DNA of 64,000 bases from Triops longicaudatus (lineage: Eukaryota; Arthropoda; Branchiopoda; Notostraca; Triopsidae): NCBI GenBank assembly GCA_022885665.1, contig JAGQDJ010000030.1, positions 549,549 through 613,548 on the forward strand, in the 5' to 3' direction. Both the position numbers and the translations under genes were made by a program. This document shows, piece by piece, positions 24,259 through 36,300 of the stretch. The first letter of the stretch is position 1. Each line of letters begins with the position of its first letter. The notes beneath the pieces were generated by a model that was not told where the DNA came from, did not search any database, and was given only the letters and a program-made list of their open reading frames with translations.

Positions 24259-27200
24259 GGTTGATAGGTTTCCTTCCCTTTCTTAGAACGGAAACATAAG
24301 TTGCTGTAGGGGTACTCTCTTCTTCTCTGTGACCTCTTTTACTTTCGCTTTCCCGTGTTTAGAACTGTAGCAACGAACCAAGGACATTAGAGTATTAGTT
24401 AACTTAACGTACCTAGCCTCATTTCAATCAACAAGATCTTCAATTCTGTATAAACTTTCGGTGCTTTGATGGATTCTTTTAGCAGTACTGGCTGAGAATG
24501 ATGAACCAATGCATAACAATTAACGCAATCTCAGACCTTTCCTTAATAGAGGTGACCTAAGATCCAAGCATTGCCGGCTAAAAATCATTTTCCTGAAAGC
24601 GTGGAAATTGCTCGCAAACAGCACCAAACTACTTTTCGCAGGAATTTGTCACCTTATACATCCACTCGGTTGGTCGGTAAGATGAGGTTAATTGAAGCGT
24701 AACATTGACTTCGATAGCTTGATTCACTTGGACGACACCTGGAACTTGTTAACGAAAAACTGCTCCGTTTCTTAAATAAATAATAAGAATTACAGTAACC
24801 TCTTCACTAATAGAGTAGAGCCCGTATGAATACATAGGATTGGGCAACCTGTAGGTATTTAGGCGAAGCATGAAATACGACGGAGATGCAAGTGAACGGT
24901 ACTAGCTCGGGACACACGCTCAATACTAAATCATACGGGTTCCGAGATTATGCGGTCTGGAATTGTTTTTACTGTATCTTGAATACCTAGTTAACCTGTC
25001 GAATTACCTCAATAATGTCATTTAACTCCTCAAAGCGTCGTTTCCAACCCTATTTTTGTCCCTGCAGTTCAACAAGCCATTTTTCCCCGATGTCAATTGA
25101 GCTGGCAATCTGTCAATTGAGAGCCCGATGATAACAATAGAAAACCCGTTAACTCATTAACATTCCAAAAACAAAAAACATAGTCGGCTAAGATTCCGTT
25201 CATTAACTATCCATTCCTTCCTACAAGAACGATCACCACGTGATTGTAACCCTCCTTCGCGACTTCTGACTAGAGAGATCTCTTGTATTCCTCAACTGGA
25301 AAGTAATAATGTTCCTGGTTCCCTTATAACTTGCCGTGAATTCTCCTTTGCAGGTTCAATAATTACCAGTACCCGTCCCGTTCCTGTCAGATTAATCGCA
25401 AGCATACTTTGGGATTTGAAAATAAAAATACTCCACCTTAATTTCGTGATTGAGTACCCTTCCTTCATGAAATAAAATTCATTTGCACAAAGACGTGCTT
25501 TTCCGTGAAACCTTATCTCGAACGATCGTTGTATATCGTTTTAAATTTCCCAGAACTCAGTTTTCCTTTCGGTTTTACGTTTCCTGAAATTGCAGGAAAG
25601 TCCCGTTACGGCGTGGGCAAGCAAAATGACTTTTTCTCCGTACGCGCTGTCTTCAGTCCCTGCCTTTTTTTCAAGCGTCTACGACAAAATGTCTCGTCCC
25701 TTTCTATTAATAGGTCTTACGATGTTAAGGAACCGCAGCGCAGTGAAATTGAATGCCGAAACGGCCAAAATATTGACAAAAGCCCTTGAAACGGTTAAGG
25801 ATATTTACAGTGTAATTTACTACGTTAAAATGCAGAATGAAATAAAAGCCTTTTTGATATACTGAAATAAAATCAATAATTTGTAATATGTGTAAAATTA
25901 AATAAAATTTTAAAAAATTCGTATAAAGTAAATTTCTTTCACTCAATTACTATACTTCGACGAAAGTTTAGGTGCGGAATGATCCTGAACGGGCTTTACT
26001 CCTGCTAACTATGTGTGCCAATGCTCATCGTCCTATTCCTCAGAATTCCTGGAAGCTATCTATCCATCATAAGCTATCTCGTTTAAATTGGCGTTAAACT
26101 AAATCCCTCAATGTCAAATGACTTAACGACAGGTGAGAATCAATAACGAAGTAAAAATAATTGATTGCAACATTCCAAACCGAGAGAAAAATGACTCAGC
26201 CGAGCTCCAAGTTCTCCATATACTTGATATGACTTAATAGAAGATTAAAATACTGTACCTAAATTAAAACCGAATAGTGATTGTTCTAGAATTGTGCAAC
26301 CGTTTTCCTTTTGCAAATAATTTCACTTGCGTTCCTTCTTCTTTACCGATTACTAGTAAAGTTTCCCTCTTTTTGAAAATAATGGGCTCTTTCTTAACTC
26401 TTTGAAGAGCTATAACGAGTACGTGACGAATTGCCCCACCCTGAAGATTAAACGATGGCTTTTCTTGGCTAACGCTTGACTCCTAAAACCACGAAAGATT
26501 GATTTAACTTCCTTAGTATAACAGAAAATACCATCTATACAGTCTTTGAAGTTTTCCTGACGTCTTTCATTGATTGTTGCAAGATGGTTTTCGACCGCTC
26601 GTTGTTAAATTTTGGTCCATTGCGCAACCTAAGTATTCTTCAACCACTAAGATTCCTATATCCCGAAAATTAAAACCTGAGATTATTTCACAATATCCCA
26701 CTCCCAACCACTTCCACGCTTTGTTTTCTATGGAGTACCAAAGGAAACCAAGCCACTTTCTCCCCATCCGTAACACCGTGCACAAATTTGGGACAAATTT
26801 ACCAATTTTTGTAGAACACTTTACCCTCAATAGCAAATGGTTTCGGTTTTAACGCAATCTTCACTTTAGATAGAGATAATTACTTGATAGTTAAACATGT
26901 GATGAACGACCCAAACTTCGACCAAAAACAAACGTCTTCGAAACGCGTCTCCTTCAGTCTCCTTGCTATACAAAATGGCGTCATTACGCTTTACAAGAAA
27001 TTTTATCGACCCAAATCACTATTGATATATATCTCACGATATGTAAAACGATACGATAGCCAATTTGAATTTCGCGCTCAATGAAACGAGTTCAGAATAT
27101 TCAACATTTTATACAACTTCGGCCTTATTTCTTCGAGATTTTGCTTCTTTCTCTCTTCCGTTCTCTCTGAAAATAAAACATTATTATTTTACTGTAATAT

Positions 27201-27330
27201 TTTAAAGCAAAACACTAGGAATAGGTGCGATGATAAGGCTTCTACGGTAACGCTGCTCTTATTGATCAAACGTTAGGGAAAACTTGCGTATTTCCACGAT
27301 CGCCTTTATGTGCACCTTGAAATTGTGAAA
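24259..27330. other. Divergent intergenic region between RBM12 and the dynein gene
   Basis: About 3.1 kb that must hold two divergent promoters. The RBM12 start site is probably within a few hundred bases of 24258. Near 26,970 the sequence AAAATGGCGTCA resembles a YY1 site abutting a CRE half-site, on the dynein side. An 11-bp direct repeat TGTCAATTGAG occurs at 25091-25101 and 25111-25121. One possible small ORF is listed separately. Other ORFs here, such as those in 26567-26852 on both strands, overlap each other and look like chance. Confidence 0.5.
25626..25865 (+). CDS. Possible small unrecognised ORF or terminal exon, 79 codons
   Basis: I do not recognise this protein. From an ATG with A at position -3 the frame stays open for 79 codons. 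It is open further upstream to a possible acceptor (GAAATTGCAG ending at 25595), so this could be a last exon. The translation has a hydrophobic first third and then a Lys/Glu/Ala-rich stretch (around RNRSAVKLNAETAKILTKAL) that would form an amphipathic helix. Codon third positions look more mixed than in the flanking AT-rich DNA. AATAAA begins at 25866, one base after the stop. No partner exon with a signal peptide was found. Chance remains quite possible. Confidence 0.22.
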   Translation: MTFSPYALSSVPAFFSSVYDKMSRPFLLIGLTMLRNRSAVKLNAETAKILTKALETVKDIYSVIYYVKMQNEIKAFLIY

Positions 27331-30300
27331 ATGTTTCAGTTAAAAAGTTGTAAACGCAAAGCTAAAGCAGTGGTAGACCCACGTGTATACAAGAAAGCAC
27401 AAGAAAAATTTCGTCAGCATTTATTGGAAGTGATTGTCGGTAAACCAGGTGACAACAGCGAGGAACCAGAAATTGAAGTGCCTGATTTAGTGTCAGTAAT
27501 CGAAGGTGATTTAGACGCTCTTTACAAGAAAGAACCATGGCTTTTACGTTACCAATTCTACATCCGTAACGGAATTTCCATTTCGGACGTGGCTTCATGG
27601 GAAACTAGCCCCGCATTCAGGGTATTTGCCAAATACCGTGTGAAGCACTGCAATAAAAATGGAAAAACCCTCGAACAGCTGGAACTAGAAGCTAAAATGG
27701 AGTATTACTTCTTTCTGCGTAAAGCGTCCATCGATTTTACACTGTCTTACGGATACTTTGCGCTCCATCAACACCGTCAATATAAAATTACTTACAATTC
27801 AAGACTCGAGGTGCAACGAATAAAAAGAAGACTTCGCAAATTACTGATAATTACAGACCCTTGCATGAGAGCTATCCTGGACACATGGAATTTTAAATTC
27901 CGAAAATTGTTACTCTTTGACAGTATGGAAATTCAAGGCCAAGTTTGGGATTTGCCCAATTTAATTCGAAAACTAGCCGAACAAGTGAGGCACGGAATTA
28001 AAATACTAAACCAAGATTGTTTCACAGCTATAAGCAATATATTGGTGCAAGGGCGGCGTAGACGATTGGCTCCCTTGAGTGGTCAACGCTTGGAAACTGT
28101 TCAACACGCCATCAATGTTCTCATGGCAGAATTTTTACAAGAATTGTGCTCACAAAACTTGGAAACTTATCAGCAGTATTTTGCAAGTTGCTGTCAGCAC
28201 ACCCTAGCATTGGATGTCATATGGAACGAGCAAGAAATCGCTCTAGAACCTTCGCCTGAAACCGTTGCCCAAAGTTTAATACAACATTGCCGTAACATCT
28301 GTGAAGCAGTGCAAAGTTACCCATCCTGTGAGAGTATAGACGACGATTTGAACCCAAAATCTTTGCTTACAGTTCCACTGCCCGAACTGGAGCTCTCCCG
28401 TGGCAACCACGCATTGAGCGCGAAAGTAGAGGGCGCGATGAGCAAGGCCAAAACGATGCTTGAAAAGTTTACAGAACTTGTTCCTATACTGAACGGCTCA
28501 CTTCAAAGTGATATTAAAACGCTAATCGCACAGAACGAGCTTCATGCAATGCAAGCCAAAGTAACTGAGTTGCAAAATGTAAAGAAAAATGTGCGGCAAA
28601 ATTTGGCCGCGACATTAGTCACCGGAAACTACCAACTGCGCTTGAACTCGTTGAGAAATTCTGTTATGGAAGCTTTAGATACCTTAATTTCTTTGTTGCT
28701 TTCTGCCATTTTGGAAGCTTGGACCAAAGAAGCAAGAAAGTACGTAATTTCCTTTACGTATCGCAATTTCGTATCACTTGCGTAATCTTTCTCACGCATT
28801 GTTTGTGCTTTTGTGGTAAAGATTATGCGAACAACATGCACAGTGCGCTGACGTCGCTTTAACCGTCCCGATCCATACGCATCACTTGATGGCACAGCAA
28901 GGAAAAGTCATTTCAATGAGACAGAAAACTCTGCCGACTTTTAAGCAAGATTTACGAGCCAATCTTCAGTTAATCTGCTTTGTGTCAGATCATATGACCC
29001 TTGACCCGCAAACTTCGTTTCTGGCCAAAGAAATGCTAGCCTGGGATGCTCGCTTGAAAGCAGCGTTAACTGAGCATGGCCGAATTTTGCTAAAGAAACG
29101 CAAAGATTATGAAGAAAAGCTAAAAGTAATTATCTTAAACTTGGTAAAAAAAGCTAAGTAAGAATAACTGGGTAAACATTCATACAAATATTTAAAACTA
29201 TTAGTTAGAAATAATTTTTCAAATTATTGATTACAAAAAAATTGTTAATAAATTTTACTAACGAGTGTAAGTGTTAATAAAGAAAATTAATAGCGTAAAT
29301 GGTTGGTAACGGGAAGAAACAAAGCTGAAGGTCACTTTTCCTTTCTTAGAAAAGGCGAGAATTACTTATCGAAGCTTTGAAATCGTACGGCATCTTAGCG
29401 GAAGATTTCCAACGTATGGGGGAATTGGATTGTTTGCCTGATTATTTACATCGTTCACGCGCATTAGCAGCGCAATTACACGAAGCTGAAGAAACTGTAA
29501 AGCAAATCAACGGCGAGGAGAAAGCTTTTGGGTGGATGACAACCGATTACCCAGCCTTAGCCCAAGTAAACCAATACTAAAAAAAATGTCAAATAAATAA
29601 AGCTATTGTAATGTTGGTAATTTTCAGGTGAAAGCAACCATGAATCCTTACTGGCAGCTATTTGAAGTCGCATCCAAGTTCTTTGATCAACAGAAAGTGT
29701 GGATGGAAAGCCAAATTGGGACTTTTGATCCTGATTTCATTATCCAAGAGACCGAAAAATTTAAAGAAGCCGTAGCTACCGCTGAAGAACGTTTTGCAGA
29801 TACTTCTGATACGCGATTTCTTCTGAATCAAGTACTTAAACTTAATTGGCCATGTTAAAATACGTGGTTACGTAGAGAGTTTTTCGTAGGTGGAGTCTCG
29901 TTTATTCGATTTTAATAGAATTTTGCCATTGATTGGGACATTGGGCAACCCGACCTTACGCGAACGTCACTGGGAACAGGTATCAGATGCTGTTGGACTC
30001 AGACTGCGAGCTGAGCCTGCCAATACTTTGCAATACATAGTTGGCCTCGCTTTATACGAACATTTGCCACGTTTTGAGCTCATTAGCCATGCAGCAACGC
30101 AAGAAAGTATGCTAGAACGGTCCTTACAGGCGATGAAAGGCGCTTGGAAGAACGTGACCGTACCCATGGAGAATTACAAGTATAATATCTGTCATTTGTA
30201 GCATATTTGTATACTTTTTCCCTTTTCACGTTATGTTTGTAGTAGTTTTCTGAAAAGAGATTTTAATTTTCTTGTATTGAATTTATTTTTGAGAAAAAGT

Positions 30301-33300
30301 TTTCTTTTGAAATTTCTTAATATTTACTTGTCTTTATTGTCCTATTCCTCAACAGTACCGCGAATTATTATATATTGGGCGACATGGAACCTTTGCAACG
30401 ATTACTTGAAGACCATATTGTTGAAACGCAAATTATGCGCCGCTCGCCGTTTATTAAACCGTTCGAGAAAGACATCAAAGAATGGGAAAGTCAACTTTTA
30501 GCGTTGCAAGACTTATTGGACCAGTGTTATCAAGTACAGAAGGCGTGGTCTCAGCTAGAACCAGTACTGGCGGGACCGGATGTGTACGGTTACGCGCCGG
30601 AAGAAGCTCGCAAGTTTAGTACCATTGATAAAAGCTGGAGAGACATTTTAGGAATCATTTCGGGATGTGAGCAAGTTTTTGGATTGCTGAAAATCACCAG
30701 TTTGGCTGAACGGATTCAACTTTGCTCCCAACAAGTAAAAAATAAATAAATAAACAAGTAATAAATAAATAAATACTACTAATAACAAAACCAATCTTAG
30801 GGTCTCGTATTTCAGAAACTAATAATAATTTTGACGTACTGTAACTTTTTTTTCTAGATTAAACTCATCCAAAGTGGCTTGAAGAACTTGTTGGAAAAGA
30901 AAAGGTCACATTACCCGCGCTTTTACTTCCTAGCAGAAAGTGAACTGCACGTTTTGTTGGCCGGAGCCAAATCATCAGCAACGTAAATAAATTGCAACTA
31001 CGCTAATATATAAATTTCCAATTTTTTAAATCTATCTATTGTTGACTGTAGATTTTCGTTGCATTTGTGGAAGCTTTTCCCGGGCATCAAAGAGATTACA
31101 TTTGACATGGACCAGAACGTAATTTCTGTCACATCACCTTACCAAGAAATACTGCAATTAATTGATCCAGTACCATTTTCTACTGGTCAAGTCGAAAAGT
31201 TTTTATCACGCCTGGAGGTCGAAGTCCAGAGTACTTTCGAGCAACATGTGCGATCTGCGCAGCAAATGCACCAACCTACTCCAGAATTGCTAGCTTTACC
31301 CGCCCAGGCAGTAATTTACGCTTTAGTGCTAGAATGGACGTGTATTTTCGATAAAGCTACAGAAGATTTAAAGTGGACCGAGTGCCGAACCCAACTCAAG
31401 CTTTTATTCGACAGTTATCTAAAACTCTTAGAAAAATCCACCGATCATATTCATCTTCATCTACGGCGCTCTTTATTGCTCTTCAAACTCTATTCCCGCG
31501 ACTTGTTAAAGCGTTTAAAATCAACCGAGTCACCAAGATTTACCTGGTACCTACAATACCGATTTTACGTCCAGGAAGAACGAATTTTAGCCAGAGTGGC
31601 TGACTCCCAATTTTTGAACACTTTGGAATATTATGGAGGAGCTTTTGTACCAAGAATGAGTTTAACCTCAGACGAAAGCCAAGCCACGTTTTGTGGATCT
31701 TTACGCTGGTACATGGGTGGCCTGGTAGATGGCATGACGGGCTCAACCAAGCTCAGCCTGGTCCAAGACCTGGCACGGGCTATTTCTCAACTGCTGTACA
31801 TCTTTGAATGCTCGAGTGTTACTCTAGCGGAATCTGTTACTTCGTTTATAAAAGGATCCATTGCCTGCAGTGCTTGGCTGTGTTTACACGAAGTGAATAA
31901 GCTCACGAGCTCGGTGCTAGACCATATGCGTGACATGTTAACCCAGTTGCAACGGAGCGTCAACACGGGAGGCTTGGAGGGCCATCCTTTGTTGGAAGGC
32001 TTGGAAATTGGCGTAAATAGCAAATGGGCCGTGTTTGGTACCGCGGAGAGTCATATGAACCCAGTGACCAAAGCCAAGCTCGCCATGTTGTTCCGACCAA
32101 TACAATTCCAAACACCGGATTTGTTGGTAACTATCCAAACTAAGCTATTTGTAAGAGGATTTACAATGAATGGACTACCAGAACGTGTACTGAATTTATT
32201 AAACGCGTTGGAAGAAATTCAGTTTCCCGGTGCTAGCGCCAAGTTGATACTTTTTCAGCGAGTACTGGACAGTCTAGAAGGCTCGGAGTGCGGGAATCGT
32301 ACCGAGCTTGAAATGATTGCTGGGGCATTTTTTGCATGGGGTGTCGAAACTTTTCCACGAGAATCAAGAGTGAAATTGATGAAGACTTTAGAGTCTGTTT
32401 TTCCAGAAGTCAAGTTCCAGCGAACGGTACCGGCAGATGTGGTTAAAATTGGCCAGAAAGTGTGTAAAGAGTTGAACTTGGAGTTTTCGCCGCTTTTGAT
32501 GGAAAAAGCGTACCAAGTGTACCACGCGTTCCAGCAAGGAAATCCAGTGATTGTAACGGGTGAGGTGATGTCTGGTAGAACGACTTGTGTCCATGTAGCC
32601 AGAGCCATGTGGAACGCTACGCAGGCGACAAAGATCCGAGTGTTTTTTATCAATTCAGCCGCGTACGAAGAAACGCACTTGTTTGGGAATACGAACTTCA
32701 CGCACCGTGACGGGCTTATTACTAGCCTTTTGAAACAGAGTCACAATGAAAAGACAATGCTACACTTTAGTGGACCGATTTATCCTGCGATTTTTGAAAA
32801 TCTGTTAAACACACTTGTCTCGGAACGCGTGATGCAGCTCAAGTCGGGCGAAAAAATTTTCGTTGATATTGGGAAACTTTTTGTCTTCGAAACGAATGAT
32901 TTGGGAACCACTACGCCAGCTATGGTAATGATTTATACCCTTTTCAATCTAGAAATGCTGTTTGACTTAAAAAGTAGTTTCACTTCGAGCTTAAAATCGC
33001 TCAAAGCGAGGGGAATAATGTAAAGCGGGGCCAAGACAGAGAGAAATTTTGGAAAGCGTGGTAAAAAAGTCAGAAATAACATAAAGCGGGGCCTTATTAA
33101 TTATTATTTATTTATATTTCTCCACAGGTTGCCGCGTGTCAATTAGTGCACACAGGTCCGAATCTCGTCAGCTGGCAAAACTTGGTAAAAGGCTGGTTAG
33201 CTTCAATAGAGAAATTATCTTCAGGACACCTAATTCTCCCAATCTGGAGTTCGTTACTCAACTCCATTGTGCCCAAGCTGCTCCACTTCGTCAGTCAAAG

Positions 33301-36300
33301 CCACCCCGAAGTACCAGCCTCAACTTCACTAGAGACCAAGATTGCTGTACAGCATTTACTTCAGATATTATCCGCCTTGTCACATCCTGTTCTTGAAGAA
33401 AAGCAGAAAAAAGCATTAGAGAACGAAACTCGAGCTGCGTTGGAAGCTTACGTTTACTTTTCGGGTATTTGGTCGTTTGGAATGCCCTACTTCCTTGCCA
33501 ACAAGCGATCTTTTGATAAAATGATGAAAGAACTTCTTGAATCCGACTTATCGAAAGACAAAGTACAGTGCCCCAGTTTCCCCAAAGAGGGCACGGTCTT
33601 CGACTACAAATTTGTACGCCAAGCTGGAAACAAAGGACAATGGGTTTCGTGGACCGAAGAGCTGAAAACCGGGTTCACATTATCCCGTGATTTGCCCGTG
33701 AATCAATTATTAGTACCTACTGCGAATTCCCTGAGGGCACAGTACTTTATCCAACTTCTCAGTTCGCGGAACATCCCTACCGTTTTATTAGGACCAGTAG
33801 CTTGTGGCAAAACAGTCCTAGCGATGGATCTACTGCGTCACAAGCTGGATACACGTACACACGAGTACATAACTTACAACTGCAGCTTAGGTACCACCAT
33901 GGACCGATTCCAGCAAGTTTTGATGGGCAAATTGCAAAAAAGACGCCAAGGCGTGTATGGACCTTCTTTAGGCAAAAAAGCCTTCTTCTTTCTTGATAGC
34001 TTCATGACACACTCCACGCAATACCCCGGATACAGACATGGTGCCGAATTTCTGCGTCAGTGGATTGAACATAACCAGATTTACGACCTACAATCCTACG
34101 TACCGGTAATTGTCTCCGATGTGGACGTGCTAGCAACAGCAAGGCCAGAGAATGTTGAATTGAACTCGTCAGTAATGCGTCACTTTGTGCGCATTCCAAT
34201 TCTACCGATTACCAATGATGGTTTGGTATCGATTTTTAACCGAATTTTGCTATGGCATTTGGATGCTCGAGGTTTTGGCAAAGAATTTGATCCTTGCATT
34301 GAAGAAATTGTTGCAGCTAGTATGGCCATCTACCAGGCGGTGCAGAATCATTTTGCTAATACGAGGCAATATTTCTGCCAGTGGAGTGTACACGACTTTG
34401 CACGCTGTATCCAAGGAGTGTTGTTGTCAGTACCGGAAACGACGGAAGATTTGCAGGCCATGAAGCGTTTATGGGTCCATGAAGCTTTACGCGTCTTCTC
34501 GGACCGTTTGTCCTCACTTGAAGATATTAAATGGCTAACTAGCCAAGTCCAGGCAGCGTGCAAAGATCACTTGCACGAAGATTTCCATCAGTTACTAGCG
34601 CATTTGGATCTGGCAGGTGACGGGGAAGTCACTGAGGACGATTTGAGACATTTGCTGTTTTGCGACTTTTCTGATCCAAAATCTGACGCCAGGAGTTATG
34701 TAGAAGTTATAGACCATGAACATTTGCTTACTATTGTGGAAGGTTATGTGAAGGAGTTTAATAACATGAACCGACGGCCTTTGCCGTACTTCGTCATCTT
34801 CAGGTATATTGTTGAACTCTTGGGTAGAGTTTCAAGAATCATTAAACAACCCGGAGGGCACGCTATATTGGTTGGACACCGCGGTGTGGGGAAAAACTCA
34901 ACCGCTAGGATCGCTACGCACGTGTCGGACAGCGACTTGGTCTACGTAATTGTTTAACCTTTCAAATTCTTAATTGTTAGTGACTTTAGCTTTCAACTCT
35001 AGTAGAATTCTAAAATTATTGCAAACGTAGAATTGATCCTCTGCGCGTACTTTTCTAAATATTAGCACATATTTTTTTGCTAATACTTATTATTTATTGC
35101 ATATATCTAAAATCTAAAAATGCTAATATCTAAAAATGTATTTGCAGAGAACTAAAATTTTACAATTTTTAGGCCGAGTTTTCGCGAGACCCTCAAATAT
35201 CTGAATGGAAAACCGGTTTGAAGACCGCATTGACACGGGCTGCCGCGGAAGAGAAGAAATGCGTCTTGCTCGTGTCGGAAACTGAAGCTGATAATCACGA
35301 ATTTTTGGAAGAAATCTGCCATCTGTTGGGTGGTGGTGACCCTATGTACCTATTCAGTCCCGAGGACCGTACAACGATAATTGAAACAATGCGCGCTATC
35401 GACTTGCAGAAAGAAAAATCCTTACAAACAGACGGTAGTGCTGCAGCATTACTGGCCATGTTTGAACGTCGATTATGGGATCAACTTCACATCATACTGG
35501 TCACATCCCCCGATTCCCGGCTGGGTGAAAAGTTGACTATTTTCCCGCAACTTTCTATGGTTTGTCAAACGGTTTGGGTTCAAGTAAGCTTGTTTCAAAT
35601 TTCTACCGTAACATTCTAGAAGTAATCAAAAATGCAAATCTTGGAGTAAGGTTTAAAGAAAGAAGAAAAAATTAATAGATGTTGTAACTGTTTTTAGCCG
35701 TGGCCAGAAGAAGCCGCTGACTGTTTGGCGGCCAAATTCTGCAAAGATGTCGAACTCAGCCAAACGGAACGAGAAGTCGTGTGCAATCTAGCTTACTACA
35801 TGTACCAAACGATGGGCATTAAGGATGAAATCATGTGCTACGCTGCGCTGATCGATTCGATTCTCATCTTTGCGCAATTTATAGCCGTACGAAAACGTGA
35901 ACTACAACAAAAAGCTGAACTGTGCTCGGCAGCCGTTACTAAGCTAGCTCAGTCTGCCGAGGCAGTGCGTTTCCTAGAAAGTGAGTTGGTTTCTTTGCGG
36001 AAAGAACTCAGCGATGGAATTACATCTATAGAAGATTTGAGTGATTCATTAGAACGCTTCAGTCTCGAACACGCGCAAATCGAAGCTGAAGCGCAGAAAG
36101 ACGAAAAAGCAGCGCAGCAATTGCGCGAAGCCTGTGAAGCGAAGAAAGAAGAAATACGATACCTAGCAGCTGAGTTACAGAACGCCGAGGAGAATTTAAA
36201 ACAGTTGTCCGTGGCTGACTTGACAGTTTTGAAATCTATGAGAAACCCGCCTACATCTGTTCAACTAATTTTCGAAGCTCTTTACTACTTAAAAGTACGT

